From Evansella vedderi (GTDB lineage Bacteria; Bacillota; Bacilli; Bacillales; Salisediminibacteriaceae): a stretch of DNA of 64,000 nt. Each line of letters opens with the position of its first letter. The stretch's first letter is position 1. The translations under genes were made by a program, and so were the position numbers. Of the stretch, positions 47,733 to 57,253 are shown in pieces. The DNA lies in assembly GCF_030813435.1 (NCBI RefSeq), contig NZ_JAUSUG010000025.1, forward strand, positions 18,108 through 82,107, in the 5' to 3' direction. Under the pieces are notes generated by a model, which saw only the letters and a program-made list of their open reading frames with translations, was not told where the DNA came from and searched no databases.

Positions 47733-48902
47733 TTGTTTGACTGGGTGATAATTGGTGGTGGAGTACACGGTTGTACAGTTGCATCTTATTTAATTAAAAG
47801 TGGCAAAACGACAGCAGATAAATTAAGAGTTATTGATCCTCATCACGAACCAATGTTTAGGTGGAAAAGAAACACAAGTTTAATAGGAATGGAATTTCTT
47901 CGTTCCCCTTCTGTTCACCATTTAGACATGGATCCATTAAGCTTACATAAATACGCTAAGAAAATGCAGGAAGATAGAGCTTTTTATGGAGAGTATGACC
48001 GTCCTTCTTTAGACTTGTTTAATAATCATTGTAATGACTTATTACAACAGTTAAATATCTTTGATTCATGGCACACGGGCAAAGTAACGAAAGTTGAAAA
48101 AAACAAAGGCGTATGGAATGTGTATACAGATGCCAGTGAAATAATACTTGGGAAAAATTTGGTGATTACTATTAGTATCAATGATCAATTGAATATCCCA
48201 GAATGGGCTGTTGCTGCCAAAGGGCAAACTTCTATTCCTATGTATCACATATTTGAAGAAGGATTACCTAACTTAAAGGAGCTTAAAACACCGGTTATCG
48301 TTGTTGGTGGCGGAATTACTGCAGCACATTTAACCATAAATTTGTCCAGTATCTATCCTGGAGATGTAATTTTGTTAAAACGACATCCTTTCCGAGTTTA
48401 TCCCTTTGATAGTGACCCAGGTTGGCTCGGACCCAAAAACTTATCTTCCTTTCACAAAATTAATGATTATGAAAAACGGCGAAATCTAATTCAACAGGCA
48501 AGGCATAAAGGCTCTATTCCAAGGGAATTAAACAATAGTTTAAAGAGATTACAAAGAAGGCAACAAATTCATATTGTTGATGGTGAAGTTGTTTCCGTGG
48601 GAGAAGATACGGATACCTTTACTGTACAATTAGAAAATAAGAGTAAACTTAAAGGAGGGGCCCTTTTATTGGCAACAGGATTTAATCCATCACGGCCAGG
48701 CAAAGGGTGGCTAAAGGAATTAATTCATAAACATCAATTAAAATGTGCCAAGTGTGGATATCCCATTGTAAATGAATCATTAGAATGGTGTGAGCATTTG
48801 TATGTATCTGGGGCATTAGCAGAGTTGGAAATAGGACCAGTTTCACGAAATATTTCTGGAGCAAGAAAAGCTGCAGAAAGAATAATATCAAGCATTGGTT
48901 AA
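47733..48902 (+). CDS. FAD/NAD(P)-binding oxidoreductase, ornithine/lysine N-monooxygenase-like
   Basis: 389 residues. FAD motif [17 protein letters not shown] at the N-terminus and a second dinucleotide motif [17 protein letters not shown] (about 193-209), then [10 protein letters not shown], as in the lysine N6-/ornithine N5-monooxygenase-like family. A CAKCGYP segment near residue 340 adds a Cys pair. TTG 47733 has GGAGG eight bases upstream; ATG 47727 is too close. It is the first gene behind the Zur box, co-transcribed with a COG0523 GTPase, so it is predicted to act in zinc starvation; its substrate is unknown. Confidence 0.82.
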   Translation: MFDWVIIGGGVHGCTVASYLIKSGKTTADKLRVIDPHHEPMFRWKRNTSLIGMEFLRSPSVHHLDMDPLSLHKYAKKMQEDRAFYGEYDRPSLDLFNNHCNDLLQQLNIFDSWHTGKVTKVEKNKGVWNVYTDASEIILGKNLVITISINDQLNIPEWAVAAKGQTSIPMYHIFEEGLPNLKELKTPVIVVGGGITAAHLTINLSSIYPGDVILLKRHPFRVYPFDSDPGWLGPKNLSSFHKINDYEKRRNLIQQARHKGSIPRELNNSLKRLQRRQQIHIVDGEVVSVGEDTDTFTVQLENKSKLKGGALLLATGFNPSRPGKGWLKELIHKHQLKCAKCGYPIVNESLEWCEHLYVSGALAELEIGPVSRNISGARKAAERIISSIG

Positions 48903-48934
48903 TTGACAGTAAACAAATAATAGGAGTGAATGTA

Positions 48935-50122
48935 ATGGATAAAAAAGTACCAGTAACGGTGTTAAGTGGGTTTCTAGGATCAGGGAAGACCACATTATTA
49001 AATCATATTTTAGCAAACCGTGAGAACAAAAGGATCGCCGTAATTGTAAATGATATGAGTGAGATTAATATTGATGCATCCATGATTAAACAGGGAGGTT
49101 TTTCCCGGGCTGAAGAAAAGCTAGTGGAGCTTCAAAATGGTTGTATTTGCTGTACCCTTCGTGAAGACCTTATTATTGAAGTAGAAAAACTAGTGAAATC
49201 AGGAAATATTGATTATATAGTAATAGAATCAACAGGTATTTCAGAACCTATTCCAGTAGCCCAATCCTTTACATATGTAGATGAAGCGTTAGGAATCAAC
49301 TTGCCGGACATATGCCAACTAGACACAATGGTGACAGTTGTGGATGCTAATGGATTTTGGCAGGATTATGCATCAGGAGAGTCATTACTGGATAGGAAAC
49401 AAGGAAATGATGAGAATGATACTAGGGAAATTGCAGATTTATTAATTGATCAAATAGAGTTTGCTAACGTTATTGTTGTTAACAAAACGGATTTAGTCGA
49501 GGAGGAAGATGTTATAGAGCTGAAAGGAATCATTAGAAAATTAAACCCGGAAGCAAAGGTACTAGAAAGCGAGCATTCTAAAGTAGCTCTAGATGCTATA
49601 CTAGATACAAATCTATTTGATTTTGAAAAATCAAGTCAGGCCGCCGGATGGATAAAGGAATTGAATGAAGAACATGTACCTGAAACGGATGAGTATGGAA
49701 TTAGCTCCTTCGTATATAGAAGAAAACGCCCTTTTCATCCAGAAAGGTGGATGAATTGGTTGGAAGACTGGCCAATTGACATTGTCCGGGCAAAAGGATT
49801 CTTTTGGCTCGCAACAAGAAATGATATAACCGGTTTATTATCACAAGCGGGACATTCCCTCACTATCCAAGGTGCAGGAGAATGGGTTGCAGCCTACTCT
49901 GATGAGGAGAGGGAACAGACGTTAAAAGAAGAGCCAGAACTTCTTGAAAAGTGGGATTCGGAATATGGAGATCGTATTTCAGAAATCGTGTTCATCGGTC
50001 TTGAAATGAATAGGGAAAAAATCGAAACATCCTTAGACAAATGCTTATTAACAGATGAAGAGATGGAGATGGATTGGAAGACTTTTAACGATCCTCTACC
50101 TGCTTATACGGTAGCAGAATAA
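48935..50122 (+). CDS. COG0523 (CobW-family) GTPase, zinc-starvation type
   Basis: 395 residues. Walker [16 protein letters not shown], metal motif [10 protein letters not shown] (CxCC), Walker B-like [12 protein letters not shown] guanine motif, and a C-terminal CobW_C domain (about 260-385). COG0523 members under Zur, such as B. subtilis ZagA/YciC, are zinc metallochaperones. ATG 48935 has AGGAG eight bases upstream; GTG 48926 is within that site. Lies 32 bp after the FAD protein and shares its Zur-controlled promoter. Confidence 0.92.
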   Translation: MDKKVPVTVLSGFLGSGKTTLLNHILANRENKRIAVIVNDMSEINIDASMIKQGGFSRAEEKLVELQNGCICCTLREDLIIEVEKLVKSGNIDYIVIESTGISEPIPVAQSFTYVDEALGINLPDICQLDTMVTVVDANGFWQDYASGESLLDRKQGNDENDTREIADLLIDQIEFANVIVVNKTDLVEEEDVIELKGIIRKLNPEAKVLESEHSKVALDAILDTNLFDFEKSSQAAGWIKELNEEHVPETDEYGISSFVYRRKRPFHPERWMNWLEDWPIDIVRAKGFFWLATRNDITGLLSQAGHSLTIQGAGEWVAAYSDEEREQTLKEEPELLEKWDSEYGDRISEIVFIGLEMNREKIETSLDKCLLTDEEMEMDWKTFNDPLPAYTVAE

Positions 50123-50137
50123 TTGATAAAGTTGACT

Positions 50138-50175
50138 TGGATACGCTACAGGCGGATCAATTACACCTAAAGCTC
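50138..50175. repeat. Repeat fragment
   Basis: TTGGATACGCTACAGGCGGA followed by TCAATTACACCTAAAGC, matching the start of R2 at 45098 and the segment near 43862. A truncated copy. Confidence 0.55.
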
Positions 50176-50176
50176 T

Positions 50177-50214
50177 AAAAAAGGAAGCTATGGACGTCCA
50201 TAGTTTCCCTTTTT
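50177..50214 (+). terminator. Terminator after the COG0523 gene
   Basis: AAAAAGGAAGCTATGGAC pairs with GTCCATAGTTTCCCTTTTT through a CTATGGACGTCCATAG palindrome. Confidence 0.8.
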
Positions 50215-50235
50215 CATATATTTGGTTAAAACTAT

Positions 50236-52071
50236 TTATTGCTCATCAAACCTTAGGAGGTCGCCATATATTAACTGATCGGAATAATAAAGCTCTAATA
50301 ATCCTTTCTCCCGAATATCTTCACAATCATCTAGCGGTCTCTCTTCGCCAGTTTCGTAGTCTAAGCATATTTCATTTGTAAAAATAAGCTCATCTGTAAT
50401 AACAGTTCCATCGCGTAATACGGCAAAGTTTTCCCGTTCTTTTGTAAATAAATCATTTCCAAACATAATATGTTCCCCTTCAGGGATTCCGAGAAGATTT
50501 AATAGTGTAGGCATGACATCCACTTGACCAGAAATTGTATTTAAGATTTTTCCTTCAACTCCTGGAATATGAATAATAAGGGGGACACGTTCTAGCTTTA
50601 TTTCTTCATGTAAGGTAATTTCCTTCCCCAAGAACTTACTTAATTCCTCGTAATGGCTCTTTGCAATGCCGTAATGGTCTCCATACATGACAAGCATCGT
50701 ATTTTCATAAAGACCCTCTTCTTTTAAGCGGTCAACCATAATCCTCATAGCCTCGTCTGTATATCTTACAGTGGGGAAATATTGATTTACAATATCACTC
50801 TCGGAGTCAAAGGGTTCAATAAAATGATCTTCTTCATCTAACTCGTATGGAAAATGATTGGTTAAAGTGAGCAATGTACTGTAGAAAGGCTCAGGTATTT
50901 CTGCCATGTAATCCATCGTCTGTTCCACAAAATCAATATCCTTCATTCCCCATCCCACAGAATTGAGTAAGGAGATATCGTAATCGCCAAAGGAATAAGT
51001 GTGATCATAACCTAAATTTGGATACATAATATGACGGTTATAGAAGCTTATGTCATTTGCGTGAAAGTTTGCTGTATAATACCCTCGATTAGCTAAGGTT
51101 TGTGGCAGTCCCCTATATTCATTTTCAGCATGTGTTAAAAAAACAGCCCCTCTTCCTAAGGGATATAATGAGGTATTAACAAGAAACTCTGCATCAGAAG
51201 TTTTTCCTTGCCCTGTTTGATAATAAAAGTTCTCGAAATAAAAGCTGTCTTCAATAAGCTCATTTAAGAAAGGTGTGATTTCTTCTCCATGTAAGGTTTC
51301 TCCTATAACAAAGCTTTCCACCGATTCTAATGAGACAACGATCACATTCATATCTTCAGCTATACCAAATAAATCTTCATTTGGAGCTACACGTTTTTCG
51401 TCTAAAAAGTCTAAGATGGAGGTTAAATCCTCTTTTTCAGCAAAAACGGTTTGGGTACTTGTTTGCGTTTGGACGAGGGCATCGTAAATATAGAAGTTAT
51501 ACAAACCTAAAGATTGAATTAATTGTTGTCGATTAAAGGCATGTGCTTTATCCAACGCATTTACCTGTGAAATGATAATGGTAATAACAATAAGAACTGT
51601 TGTAATAACAGCTTTTGATTCTTTAAAGGGTACTTTTATTGCTTTTATCCAAACTGGCCTTTTAAAGAAGAAATAAGCAATAACAATAATATCTAAAAAA
51701 TAGAAAATATCAAACCAGTTTATTAAAGCGACAATGCTAGTGCTTAAATCCCCCATATTGCTGCTCATTAAGAGCATCGGGAGGGTAATAATATCACTGA
51801 ATTCACGGTAGTATACAACATTGGCATAAAGTACAGAAGTTAATAATAGTGTTATTGTGAAAAAGTATTTAAACTGTAATTTAGGCTTGAAGAATAATCC
51901 TAACCCGAAAATGATAGATAAAAAGATTAATGGATTTACTGCAAAAATAATTGCTTCGAAGTATTGATTAATATTTATCGTAAAAGTAATGCTTGAAACA
52001 AGAAATGTTTTCAACCAAAGAGAAAGTATGCAAATAAGCATAAAGCTATGGTTGGTAACAAGAACTTTCAT
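50236..52071 (-). CDS. Lipoteichoic acid synthase family protein
   Basis: 611 residues. Five N-terminal membrane helices (1-200), then an extracellular sulfatase-like domain. The Mn2+/nucleophile residues are visible: E249 in VVSLESVESF and T291 in GQGKTSDAEF; later HFPYE and MYGDHYG hold metal His/Asp ligands. LtaS enzymes polymerise glycerol-phosphate on the lipid anchor. Ribosome binding site AGAAGGGA before ATG 52071. Solitary; which of the LtaS/YfnI/YqgS/YvgJ paralogues it matches cannot be told. Confidence 0.9.
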   Translation of the reverse strand: MKVLVTNHSFMLICILSLWLKTFLVSSITFTININQYFEAIIFAVNPLIFLSIIFGLGLFFKPKLQFKYFFTITLLLTSVLYANVVYYREFSDIITLPMLLMSSNMGDLSTSIVALINWFDIFYFLDIIVIAYFFFKRPVWIKAIKVPFKESKAVITTVLIVITIIISQVNALDKAHAFNRQQLIQSLGLYNFYIYDALVQTQTSTQTVFAEKEDLTSILDFLDEKRVAPNEDLFGIAEDMNVIVVSLESVESFVIGETLHGEEITPFLNELIEDSFYFENFYYQTGQGKTSDAEFLVNTSLYPLGRGAVFLTHAENEYRGLPQTLANRGYYTANFHANDISFYNRHIMYPNLGYDHTYSFGDYDISLLNSVGWGMKDIDFVEQTMDYMAEIPEPFYSTLLTLTNHFPYELDEEDHFIEPFDSESDIVNQYFPTVRYTDEAMRIMVDRLKEEGLYENTMLVMYGDHYGIAKSHYEELSKFLGKEITLHEEIKLERVPLIIHIPGVEGKILNTISGQVDVMPTLLNLLGIPEGEHIMFGNDLFTKERENFAVLRDGTVITDELIFTNEICLDYETGEERPLDDCEDIREKGLLELYYSDQLIYGDLLRFDEQ

Positions 52072-52264
52072 AATTGTCGTCCCTTCTCAGTAAAAAATTC
52101 CACAAAAATGGAATGATATAATAATTATGTTAATATAACCTAAGATTATAGGCAACGGCTAACGGACCTATTACACATATTTATAATCTTTTTAATAATT
52201 TTTTAATAAAGTAGAAGGTTAATTAATACATAAATGGATATAAATTTGTGAGCTTAATTTTTTG

Positions 52265-52293
52265 TTGACAAATTATTATTCTTACTGTAAATT
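52265..52293 (+). promoter_or_regulatory. Promoter of the M-box/mgtE transcript
   Basis: TTGACA (52265-52270), 17-nt spacer, TAAATT (52288-52293). Confidence 0.7.
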
Positions 52294-52307
52294 TATCTGT
52301 GGTAATT

Positions 52308-52475
52308 GAATACCTCGTTAGGTGAGGCTCCTGTGCTGGAGATACGCTGCTGCCCAAAAATGTCCAAAGACGCCAATGGGTCAACAGGAACCATCGACAT
52401 AAGGTGGTTCTTAATGTAGCTGGAATTTTTCCTATGCCGCACAGTGCTAAAGCTCTACGAATGGAGGAACATAAT
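52308..52475 (+). promoter_or_regulatory. M-box (ykoK) magnesium riboswitch
   Basis: Conserved blocks: CTCGTTAGGTGAGGCTCCTG, GGAGATACGCTGCTGCCCAA, AATGTCCAAAGACGCCAATG, GGGTCAACAGGAACCATCGA, CTATGCCGCACAGTGCTAAA and GCTCTACGAATGGAGG. This is the ykoK leader. Mg2+-bound aptamer favours the downstream terminator. Confidence 0.97.
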
Positions 52476-52530
52476 AAGTCTATTGGGCATATGGTTCAAT
52501 ATGACTGTAATTATTTGTGCTGGTAACGTA

Positions 52531-52562
52531 AACCACCTTCATTCGAGAAGGTGGTTTTTTCT
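52531..52562 (+). terminator. Riboswitch terminator
   Basis: AACCACCTT (52531-52539) and AAGGTGGTT (52548-52556) followed by T5; the expression platform of the M-box. Confidence 0.88.
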
Positions 52563-52588
52563 ATATTACAAGCAGGAGGTGTTGTGGA

Positions 52589-52702
52589 ATGGATAGTAGT
52601 CCCGAACCAGACTCGACGAAGTTAATCATCAAAACTAAAAAAGCATCTAAGGAATCCATACACAGCCTCAATAAGGAGAAGTCGTTAATGGGATTCCTTT
52701 AA
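52589..52702 (+). CDS. 37-residue peptide between M-box and mgtE
   Basis: ATG 52589 with a strong AGGAGGTG site; stop TAA at 52700-52702 overlaps the mgtE ribosome binding site AAAGGAGG. The peptide is hydrophilic, Lys/Ser-rich, with a short hydrophobic end (LMGFL). Made only when the terminator is read through, so under Mg2+ shortage. Spacing fits a coupled leader peptide; no family recognised. Confidence 0.6.
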   Translation: MDSSPEPDSTKLIIKTKKASKESIHSLNKEKSLMGFL

Positions 52703-52715
52703 AGGAGGAATCATC

Positions 52716-54083
52716 GTGGTTAAATTAAATGAACATAACCGTGAACAATATGAAAAACATATTTTAGAAGTATTGGAAAAAGGGGAGAGAATCCTTTTTA
52801 GGGAATCATTTTTAGAATTGCATCCAACAGATCGTGTGGATATTTTTATGAAGTTAGAAGGTGACATGCGTCAACGTGTCTATGAATATTTGTCACCAGA
52901 AGAGTTTGCTGAAATTTTCCAAGGGTTAGAGATTGATGATCAGAAAGAAGTTAATTCGGAAATCAATGAAGTTTATGCTTCAAAAATGTTCAACAGCATG
53001 CCTGCAGACGATGTTGCCTACTTTTTAACAGAAGTTGTTGATGCAAAAGCAGAAAATATCCTTACATCGATGGATGAAGAAGAAGCGAAACAAGTAAAGG
53101 AATTATTGTCCTACACTCCAGAAACAGCTGGAGCAATCATGACGAAGGAATTCATTAGCATTTCTTCATCACAAAGGGCATCAGAAGTGATTGAGCACCT
53201 TCGCAGTGAAGGGCCTGATGCGGAAACAGTGTATTATTTATATGTGGTAGATAGCAAGAATAAGCTTGTTGGAGTTGTTTCTCTCCGGGATCTTATTATC
53301 GCTCCACCTAATGAAATTGTGGAGAACATCATGAGCAGCAGGATTGTTTCTGTTACGGTTAATACTGACCAAGAAGAAGTAGCAAAGTTAATTAAGGATT
53401 ATGACTTCTTAGCAGCACCAGTAGTAACGGATGACGGAGTATTGGTTGGTATCGTAACCGTAGACGATGTAATGGATATTGTGGAAGAAGAAGCAACAGA
53501 GGACTTTGGTGAGTTCACCGCTGCCAAAGGAGCTACAGATGTTAATATTAGTTCCTTTACTGCAGCAAAAAGACGTTCCCCGTGGATTATCATGCTCATG
53601 TTCTTTGGATTAATAACGGCAGGTGTAATTGGCCAGTTTGAAGAAACGTTAGAGGAAATTGTACTTTTGGCTGTATTTATCCCACTCATTATGGACTCAG
53701 CCGGTAATACTGGAACACAATCATTAGCCGTAATGGTTCGTTCATTAGCGACAGGCTCTTTTGAAAAGAAAGGGTTGCTCCATACCATTAAGCGGGAATT
53801 TGGAACAGGAATCATGCTTGGTTTAATTTGTGCCGTTGTATTGCTAATTGTTGTACCAATTTTATATCAGAGCTTTGTTTTGGCCTTTATTGTAGGAGTT
53901 TCCCTATTTTTAACATTAAGCATCGCGACGGTTATTGGTGCAGTAGTACCGGTAGCAATAAATAAATTAAAGCTAGACCCAGCAATAGCATCAGGTCCGT
54001 TTATTACTACTGTTAACGATATTTTAGGTTTATTAATCTACTTCTCCATCGCAACAGCATTATTAGATTTCTTACCAAAATAA
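52716..54083 (+). CDS. mgtE: Magnesium transporter MgtE (copy 2, M-box controlled)
   Basis: 455 residues. N domain, two CBS domains (about 130-250) and five membrane helices (280-455) as in copy 1; the membrane half is almost identical (MDSAGNTGTQSLAVMVRSLA), the N domain more diverged. GTG 52716 with AAAGGAGG upstream. Regulated by the M-box riboswitch. Two such paralogues suggest a recent duplication and divided regulation. Confidence 0.95.
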   Translation: MVKLNEHNREQYEKHILEVLEKGERILFRESFLELHPTDRVDIFMKLEGDMRQRVYEYLSPEEFAEIFQGLEIDDQKEVNSEINEVYASKMFNSMPADDVAYFLTEVVDAKAENILTSMDEEEAKQVKELLSYTPETAGAIMTKEFISISSSQRASEVIEHLRSEGPDAETVYYLYVVDSKNKLVGVVSLRDLIIAPPNEIVENIMSSRIVSVTVNTDQEEVAKLIKDYDFLAAPVVTDDGVLVGIVTVDDVMDIVEEEATEDFGEFTAAKGATDVNISSFTAAKRRSPWIIMLMFFGLITAGVIGQFEETLEEIVLLAVFIPLIMDSAGNTGTQSLAVMVRSLATGSFEKKGLLHTIKREFGTGIMLGLICAVVLLIVVPILYQSFVLAFIVGVSLFLTLSIATVIGAVVPVAINKLKLDPAIASGPFITTVNDILGLLIYFSIATALLDFLPK

Positions 54084-54087
54084 TATA

Positions 54088-54277
54088 GAGGCTGAGACAT
54101 AACTAAAGTGTTTAATCGGAAATACGAACAATGCACTACCTTAGCGGAGGAAATATACGTAGACTACTGCGGGAGCAGAGGCTCACCAGCCGCCCGCGGA
54201 AAGCGAAGTATATTTCCGAAGCGATTTATATGCTCCGTTCGGACTTCTCATTGATAAAACGCTTTTGTCCCAGCCTC
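54088..54277. repeat. Family R1 repeat with nested R2 segment
   Basis: R1 ends GAGGCTGAGACATAAC and TTTGTCCCAGCCTC enclose a piece GTAGACTACTGCGGGAGCAG ... CCGCCCGCGGAAAGCGAAG of the R2 core, so one repeat family sits inside the loop of the other. Positioned after mgtE like a terminator. Confidence 0.78.
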
Positions 54278-54281
54278 TATT

Positions 54282-54953
54282 TTATCGAAAACGATCTGTA
54301 AGCCTAAATTTTGTCATCCATTTAGGAAGGTAATAAAGGCTGAAGAAAAACCAGCTGATTGAAACACAAATTGCTGCAATGATATCTGTAGGAAAATGGG
54401 CGTCTAGAATCACCCTACTTAGAAACACACCAATGATAAGTAGTAAACAAAAAGTGTAGGACGCTAGTCTTAAAGAAGTATTTTTCAAATAGGTATAACT
54501 TAAGTAGATGAAAAAGGAAAATAGAAGAACACTTCTCATTGTATGTCCACTTGGAAAACTATAGGATGCAATTTCCATTGATATACCAAATACCTCGATA
54601 TAACTCATTTCTCCAGGTCTTTCCCTTTGGAAAAGGATCTTTAAACCGAAATTAAGGACAATTCCCCCAACAGTAAGCCAAAGGATAAAAATACTATTAA
54701 ACCAGTCCCGTTTAAATATAATCAGTGCGATTATGGTAATTAACATCAATAAAATGATAAACTCACTGGACCCTAAATACGTAATGATGGCCATTCCCTG
54801 AAGAAATAAAGGGTGTGACAATGCGTTTGCCCAAGCCAAGATTGTCTCATCTAATGGATTCATCCCTTGAGATACGGAGAGGAGGGAAGTCATAATGAAT
54901 AGAAAAAGGGAAGCGAAAACAATGATAAAGGTAGTTCTATTATTTAAAATGAT
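54282..54953 (-). CDS. PAP2-family phosphatase
   Basis: Three catalytic motifs are complete: KILFQRERP, SFPSGHTM and SRVILDAHFPTD; about six membrane helices. Likely undecaprenyl-pyrophosphate or lipid phosphatase. From ATG 54893 the product has 203 residues, but no ribosome binding site precedes that ATG. AAAGGGG lies at 54960-54966, and the open frame continues through ATC 54953 and ATT 54950 to add an N-terminal helix (FIIVFASLFLFIM), so an atypical start is probable. Confidence 0.85.
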   Translation of the reverse strand: MILNNRTTFIIVFASLFLFIMTSLLSVSQGMNPLDETILAWANALSHPLFLQGMAIITYLGSSEFIILLMLITIIALIIFKRDWFNSIFILWLTVGGIVLNFGLKILFQRERPGEMSYIEVFGISMEIASYSFPSGHTMRSVLLFSFFIYLSYTYLKNTSLRLASYTFCLLLIIGVFLSRVILDAHFPTDIIAAICVSISWFFFSLYYLPKWMTKFRLTDRFR

Positions 54954-55035
54954 TACGTACCCCTTTCTTAAGTGATTTATAAAAATTTAACAAGTATCTA
55001 TTTTAACATAACTTTTACTTATTATTTTTATAAAA

Positions 55036-55068
55036 CCTAAAAAAACTGGTTCAGAAACCAGCTTTTTT
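55036..55068 (-). terminator. Terminator at the end of the TM2-like gene
   Basis: On the minus strand CTGGTT-TCTG-AACCAG followed by seven T; overlaps the stop codon at 55051. Confidence 0.72.
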
Positions 55069-55506
55069 TTGTAGTAACTTTTTTACTACGACTCCTACTA
55101 TTAATCCTGGAATGACAAATAGGATTGGAAGCCACATTGGACCTAATAAAAAACCAAATATTTCCATCCTATAGGAAAAAATTAATCCTACAGTTACAAA
55201 ATAAGCGCAAAAGACAAAGGGGACGGAAGCGTACTTATCTTTTCCACCACCTGCATCCTTAAAGGCATCCCACATGGCAAAAAAATAGACACAGGGGTAA
55301 AACATAAGCCATTGATAATTGGTGTGTAAAATTGCTTTGTCAATTTCCCCAAGAAAACTAAAGACAATAATTTGGTTAAAATTAGCTTGTACATTAACCA
55401 CAACTTCTAAGAAAATAAATAAAAAACCTTTCACATACTTTCCATTTAAAATTTGCCCAAATCCAGGTAGGGCAATACTCCATAACAATGCTTCTTTTGG
55501 GTTCAC
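55051..55506 (-). CDS. TM2-like membrane protein
   Basis: 151 residues, about four membrane helices. The start LLWSIALPGFGQILNGKYVKGFLFIFLE has the PGFGQ-NGKY-KG pattern of TM2-type and YozV-like proteins. ATG 55506 lacks a strong binding site, but the frame is convincing. Function unknown. Confidence 0.7.
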   Translation of the reverse strand: MNPKEALLWSIALPGFGQILNGKYVKGFLFIFLEVVVNVQANFNQIIVFSFLGEIDKAILHTNYQWLMFYPCVYFFAMWDAFKDAGGGKDKYASVPFVFCAYFVTVGLIFSYRMEIFGFLLGPMWLPILFVIPGLIVGVVVKKLLQKKAGF

Positions 55507-55760
55507 ATACCTTACCTTCTCTTTATAAAATTTCTTTGTACCTTCCTCTTTGTTTCCTAAATTTTTACTTTATATAAATAGAATGGACTAAATAGTAATT
55601 TTACATACGGTAAATCTTGTTTTCACTGTGCGTGTTTTGTTTTATTGATAAAAAATCATTGAAGAGTACGGACGGTAAGTATAAAATTTTATGTGGTACA
55701 CTGTTGTTAGTTGAAATACAAACAGTGAAATGATAAAACCTATTTAAAGGAGTTGAAAAA

Positions 55761-56693
55761 ATGGAAAAGATGCTTATATTTGGACATAAAAATCCAGACA
55801 CAGATACGATTTGTTCTGCAATTGCTTATTCCTATTTAAAAGGTCAAATAGGACAAGACACGGAGCCAGTAAGGCTAGGAGAAATTAATGGAGAAACGGA
55901 ATATGCATTAAATTATTTCAATGTGGACGTACCACGTTTACTGGAAACCGTTTCTAACGAAGTAAACACCGTTATTCTGGTGGATCACAATGAAAGACAG
56001 CAGAGTGCTACAGATATCCAAGATGTTCGTGTGGCGGAGGTTATTGATCACCATAGAATAGCTAATTTTGAAACAAATGATCCATTGTACTACAGAGCAG
56101 AACCGGTTGGTTGTACAGCAACCATATTAAATAAAATGTTTAAGGAGAATGGTGTTTCGATACCAAAGGATATTGCTGGTTTGATGCTGTCCGCCATTAT
56201 TTCTGATTCCCTTCTATTTAAATCACCGACGTGTACGGAGGAAGATGTAGCTGCAGCAAAAGAGCTTGCTGAAATAGCAGGGGTAAGCAGCGAAGAATAT
56301 GGATTAAATATGTTAAAAGCCGGAGCAGACTTAAGTGATAAAACAGTAGAGCAGTTAATTTCCCTTGATGCTAAAGAATTTCAAATGGGCAGCAGCAAAG
56401 TAGAAATAGCTCAAGTAAATACTGTTGATACTAATGAATTACTTTCAAAACAAAATGAGCTTGAAGCTGCTATTAATCATGTTATTGAACAAAAAGGTCT
56501 AGATCTCTTTGTATTTGTAATAACGGATATTTTAAATAATGACTCTGTTGCTCTGTCATTAGGAAAAGACAGTAGAGCTGTGGAGGAAGCTTACTCTGTT
56601 TCCTTAGAAAATAATACTGCTGTACTAAAGGGCGTTGTATCACGTAAGAAGCAAATCGTCCCTGTATTGCAGGACTATTTTGTCAAAAAATAA
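55761..56693 (+). CDS. ppaC: Manganese-dependent inorganic pyrophosphatase
   Basis: 310 residues, family II (DHH) pyrophosphatase. [15 protein letters not shown] (first Mn site), [20 protein letters not shown] (the DHH), and the DHHA2 domain with [10 protein letters not shown] at the end. Ribosome binding site AAAGGAG before ATG 55761. Needs Mn2+, which fits the Mn systems in this window. Confidence 0.95.
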   Translation: MEKMLIFGHKNPDTDTICSAIAYSYLKGQIGQDTEPVRLGEINGETEYALNYFNVDVPRLLETVSNEVNTVILVDHNERQQSATDIQDVRVAEVIDHHRIANFETNDPLYYRAEPVGCTATILNKMFKENGVSIPKDIAGLMLSAIISDSLLFKSPTCTEEDVAAAKELAEIAGVSSEEYGLNMLKAGADLSDKTVEQLISLDAKEFQMGSSKVEIAQVNTVDTNELLSKQNELEAAINHVIEQKGLDLFVFVITDILNNDSVALSLGKDSRAVEEAYSVSLENNTAVLKGVVSRKKQIVPVLQDYFVKK

Positions 56694-56799
56694 TAGTTGC
56701 AAGCGGTATGAAGTGTTTTTCAAATACTTTCATAATTATCCTAGGAATGGTCCATATTAATATCGTAACCCATTTTTAAAATGGAAAGGAAGCATGCAA

Positions 56800-57108
56800 A
56801 TGGAGTATATTTCCCGTGATACGATATTAGATACAATGACGGACACATTTTCAACAAAAATGGAGCAATATGATTTAGATGAGATAGGGATTTTTGAAGA
56901 ACATGGTGAAGGAGACTTGTATTACATAGGCTATAGAGTAAGAAAAAATGATGAGACCTTTATGGTTCATCAAGCCTACAAACAAAACGATGAGGGACAT
57001 TTAACGCCAGCAAGCAGTGAATGGGTAATTGAATCGGAATCAGGTGATTTCGGTGAGTTTACCAGCCTAGATGAGGTCTTTCGTCAAATCAATGATATTA
57101 ACCACTAA
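56800..57108 (+). CDS. Small soluble protein, DUF5634-like
   Basis: 102 residues, acidic, no membrane segment. YISRDTILDTMTDTFSTKM and DEIGIFEEHGEGDLYYIGYRVRKND read like the DUF5634 family of Bacilli as I recall it. AAAGGA is nine bases before ATG 56800; ATG 56794 is only three. A terminator follows. Function unknown. Confidence 0.72.
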   Translation: MEYISRDTILDTMTDTFSTKMEQYDLDEIGIFEEHGEGDLYYIGYRVRKNDETFMVHQAYKQNDEGHLTPASSEWVIESESGDFGEFTSLDEVFRQINDINH

Positions 57109-57109
57109 A

Positions 57110-57155
57110 AAACCTTCTGCAAGCTTATCAAGGCTTGAAGAAGGTTTCTTTCTTT
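57110..57155 (+). terminator. Terminator after the DUF5634-like gene
   Basis: AAACCTTCT and AGAAGGTTT with inner CAAGC/GGCTTG stem, then CTTTCTTTTT. Confidence 0.82.
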
Positions 57156-57164
57156 TTGGCGATT

Positions 57165-57252
57165 AAAGGACAGTGTTGATTTATAGCAGAGTTGATTGAA
57201 GGGAGCGCCTGTAGCGAAAATCAACATCAGAATTTAACAAAGCTTTTATCTT
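57165..57252. repeat. Degenerate copy of the MITE/R2 ends
   Basis: TTAAAGGACAGTGTTGATTT ... GAAAATCAACATC and AATTTAACAAAGCTTTTAT, the two ends of the element at 40894, with a shortened core (GGGAGCGCCTGTAGCG). Confidence 0.65.
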
Positions 57253-57253
57253 T

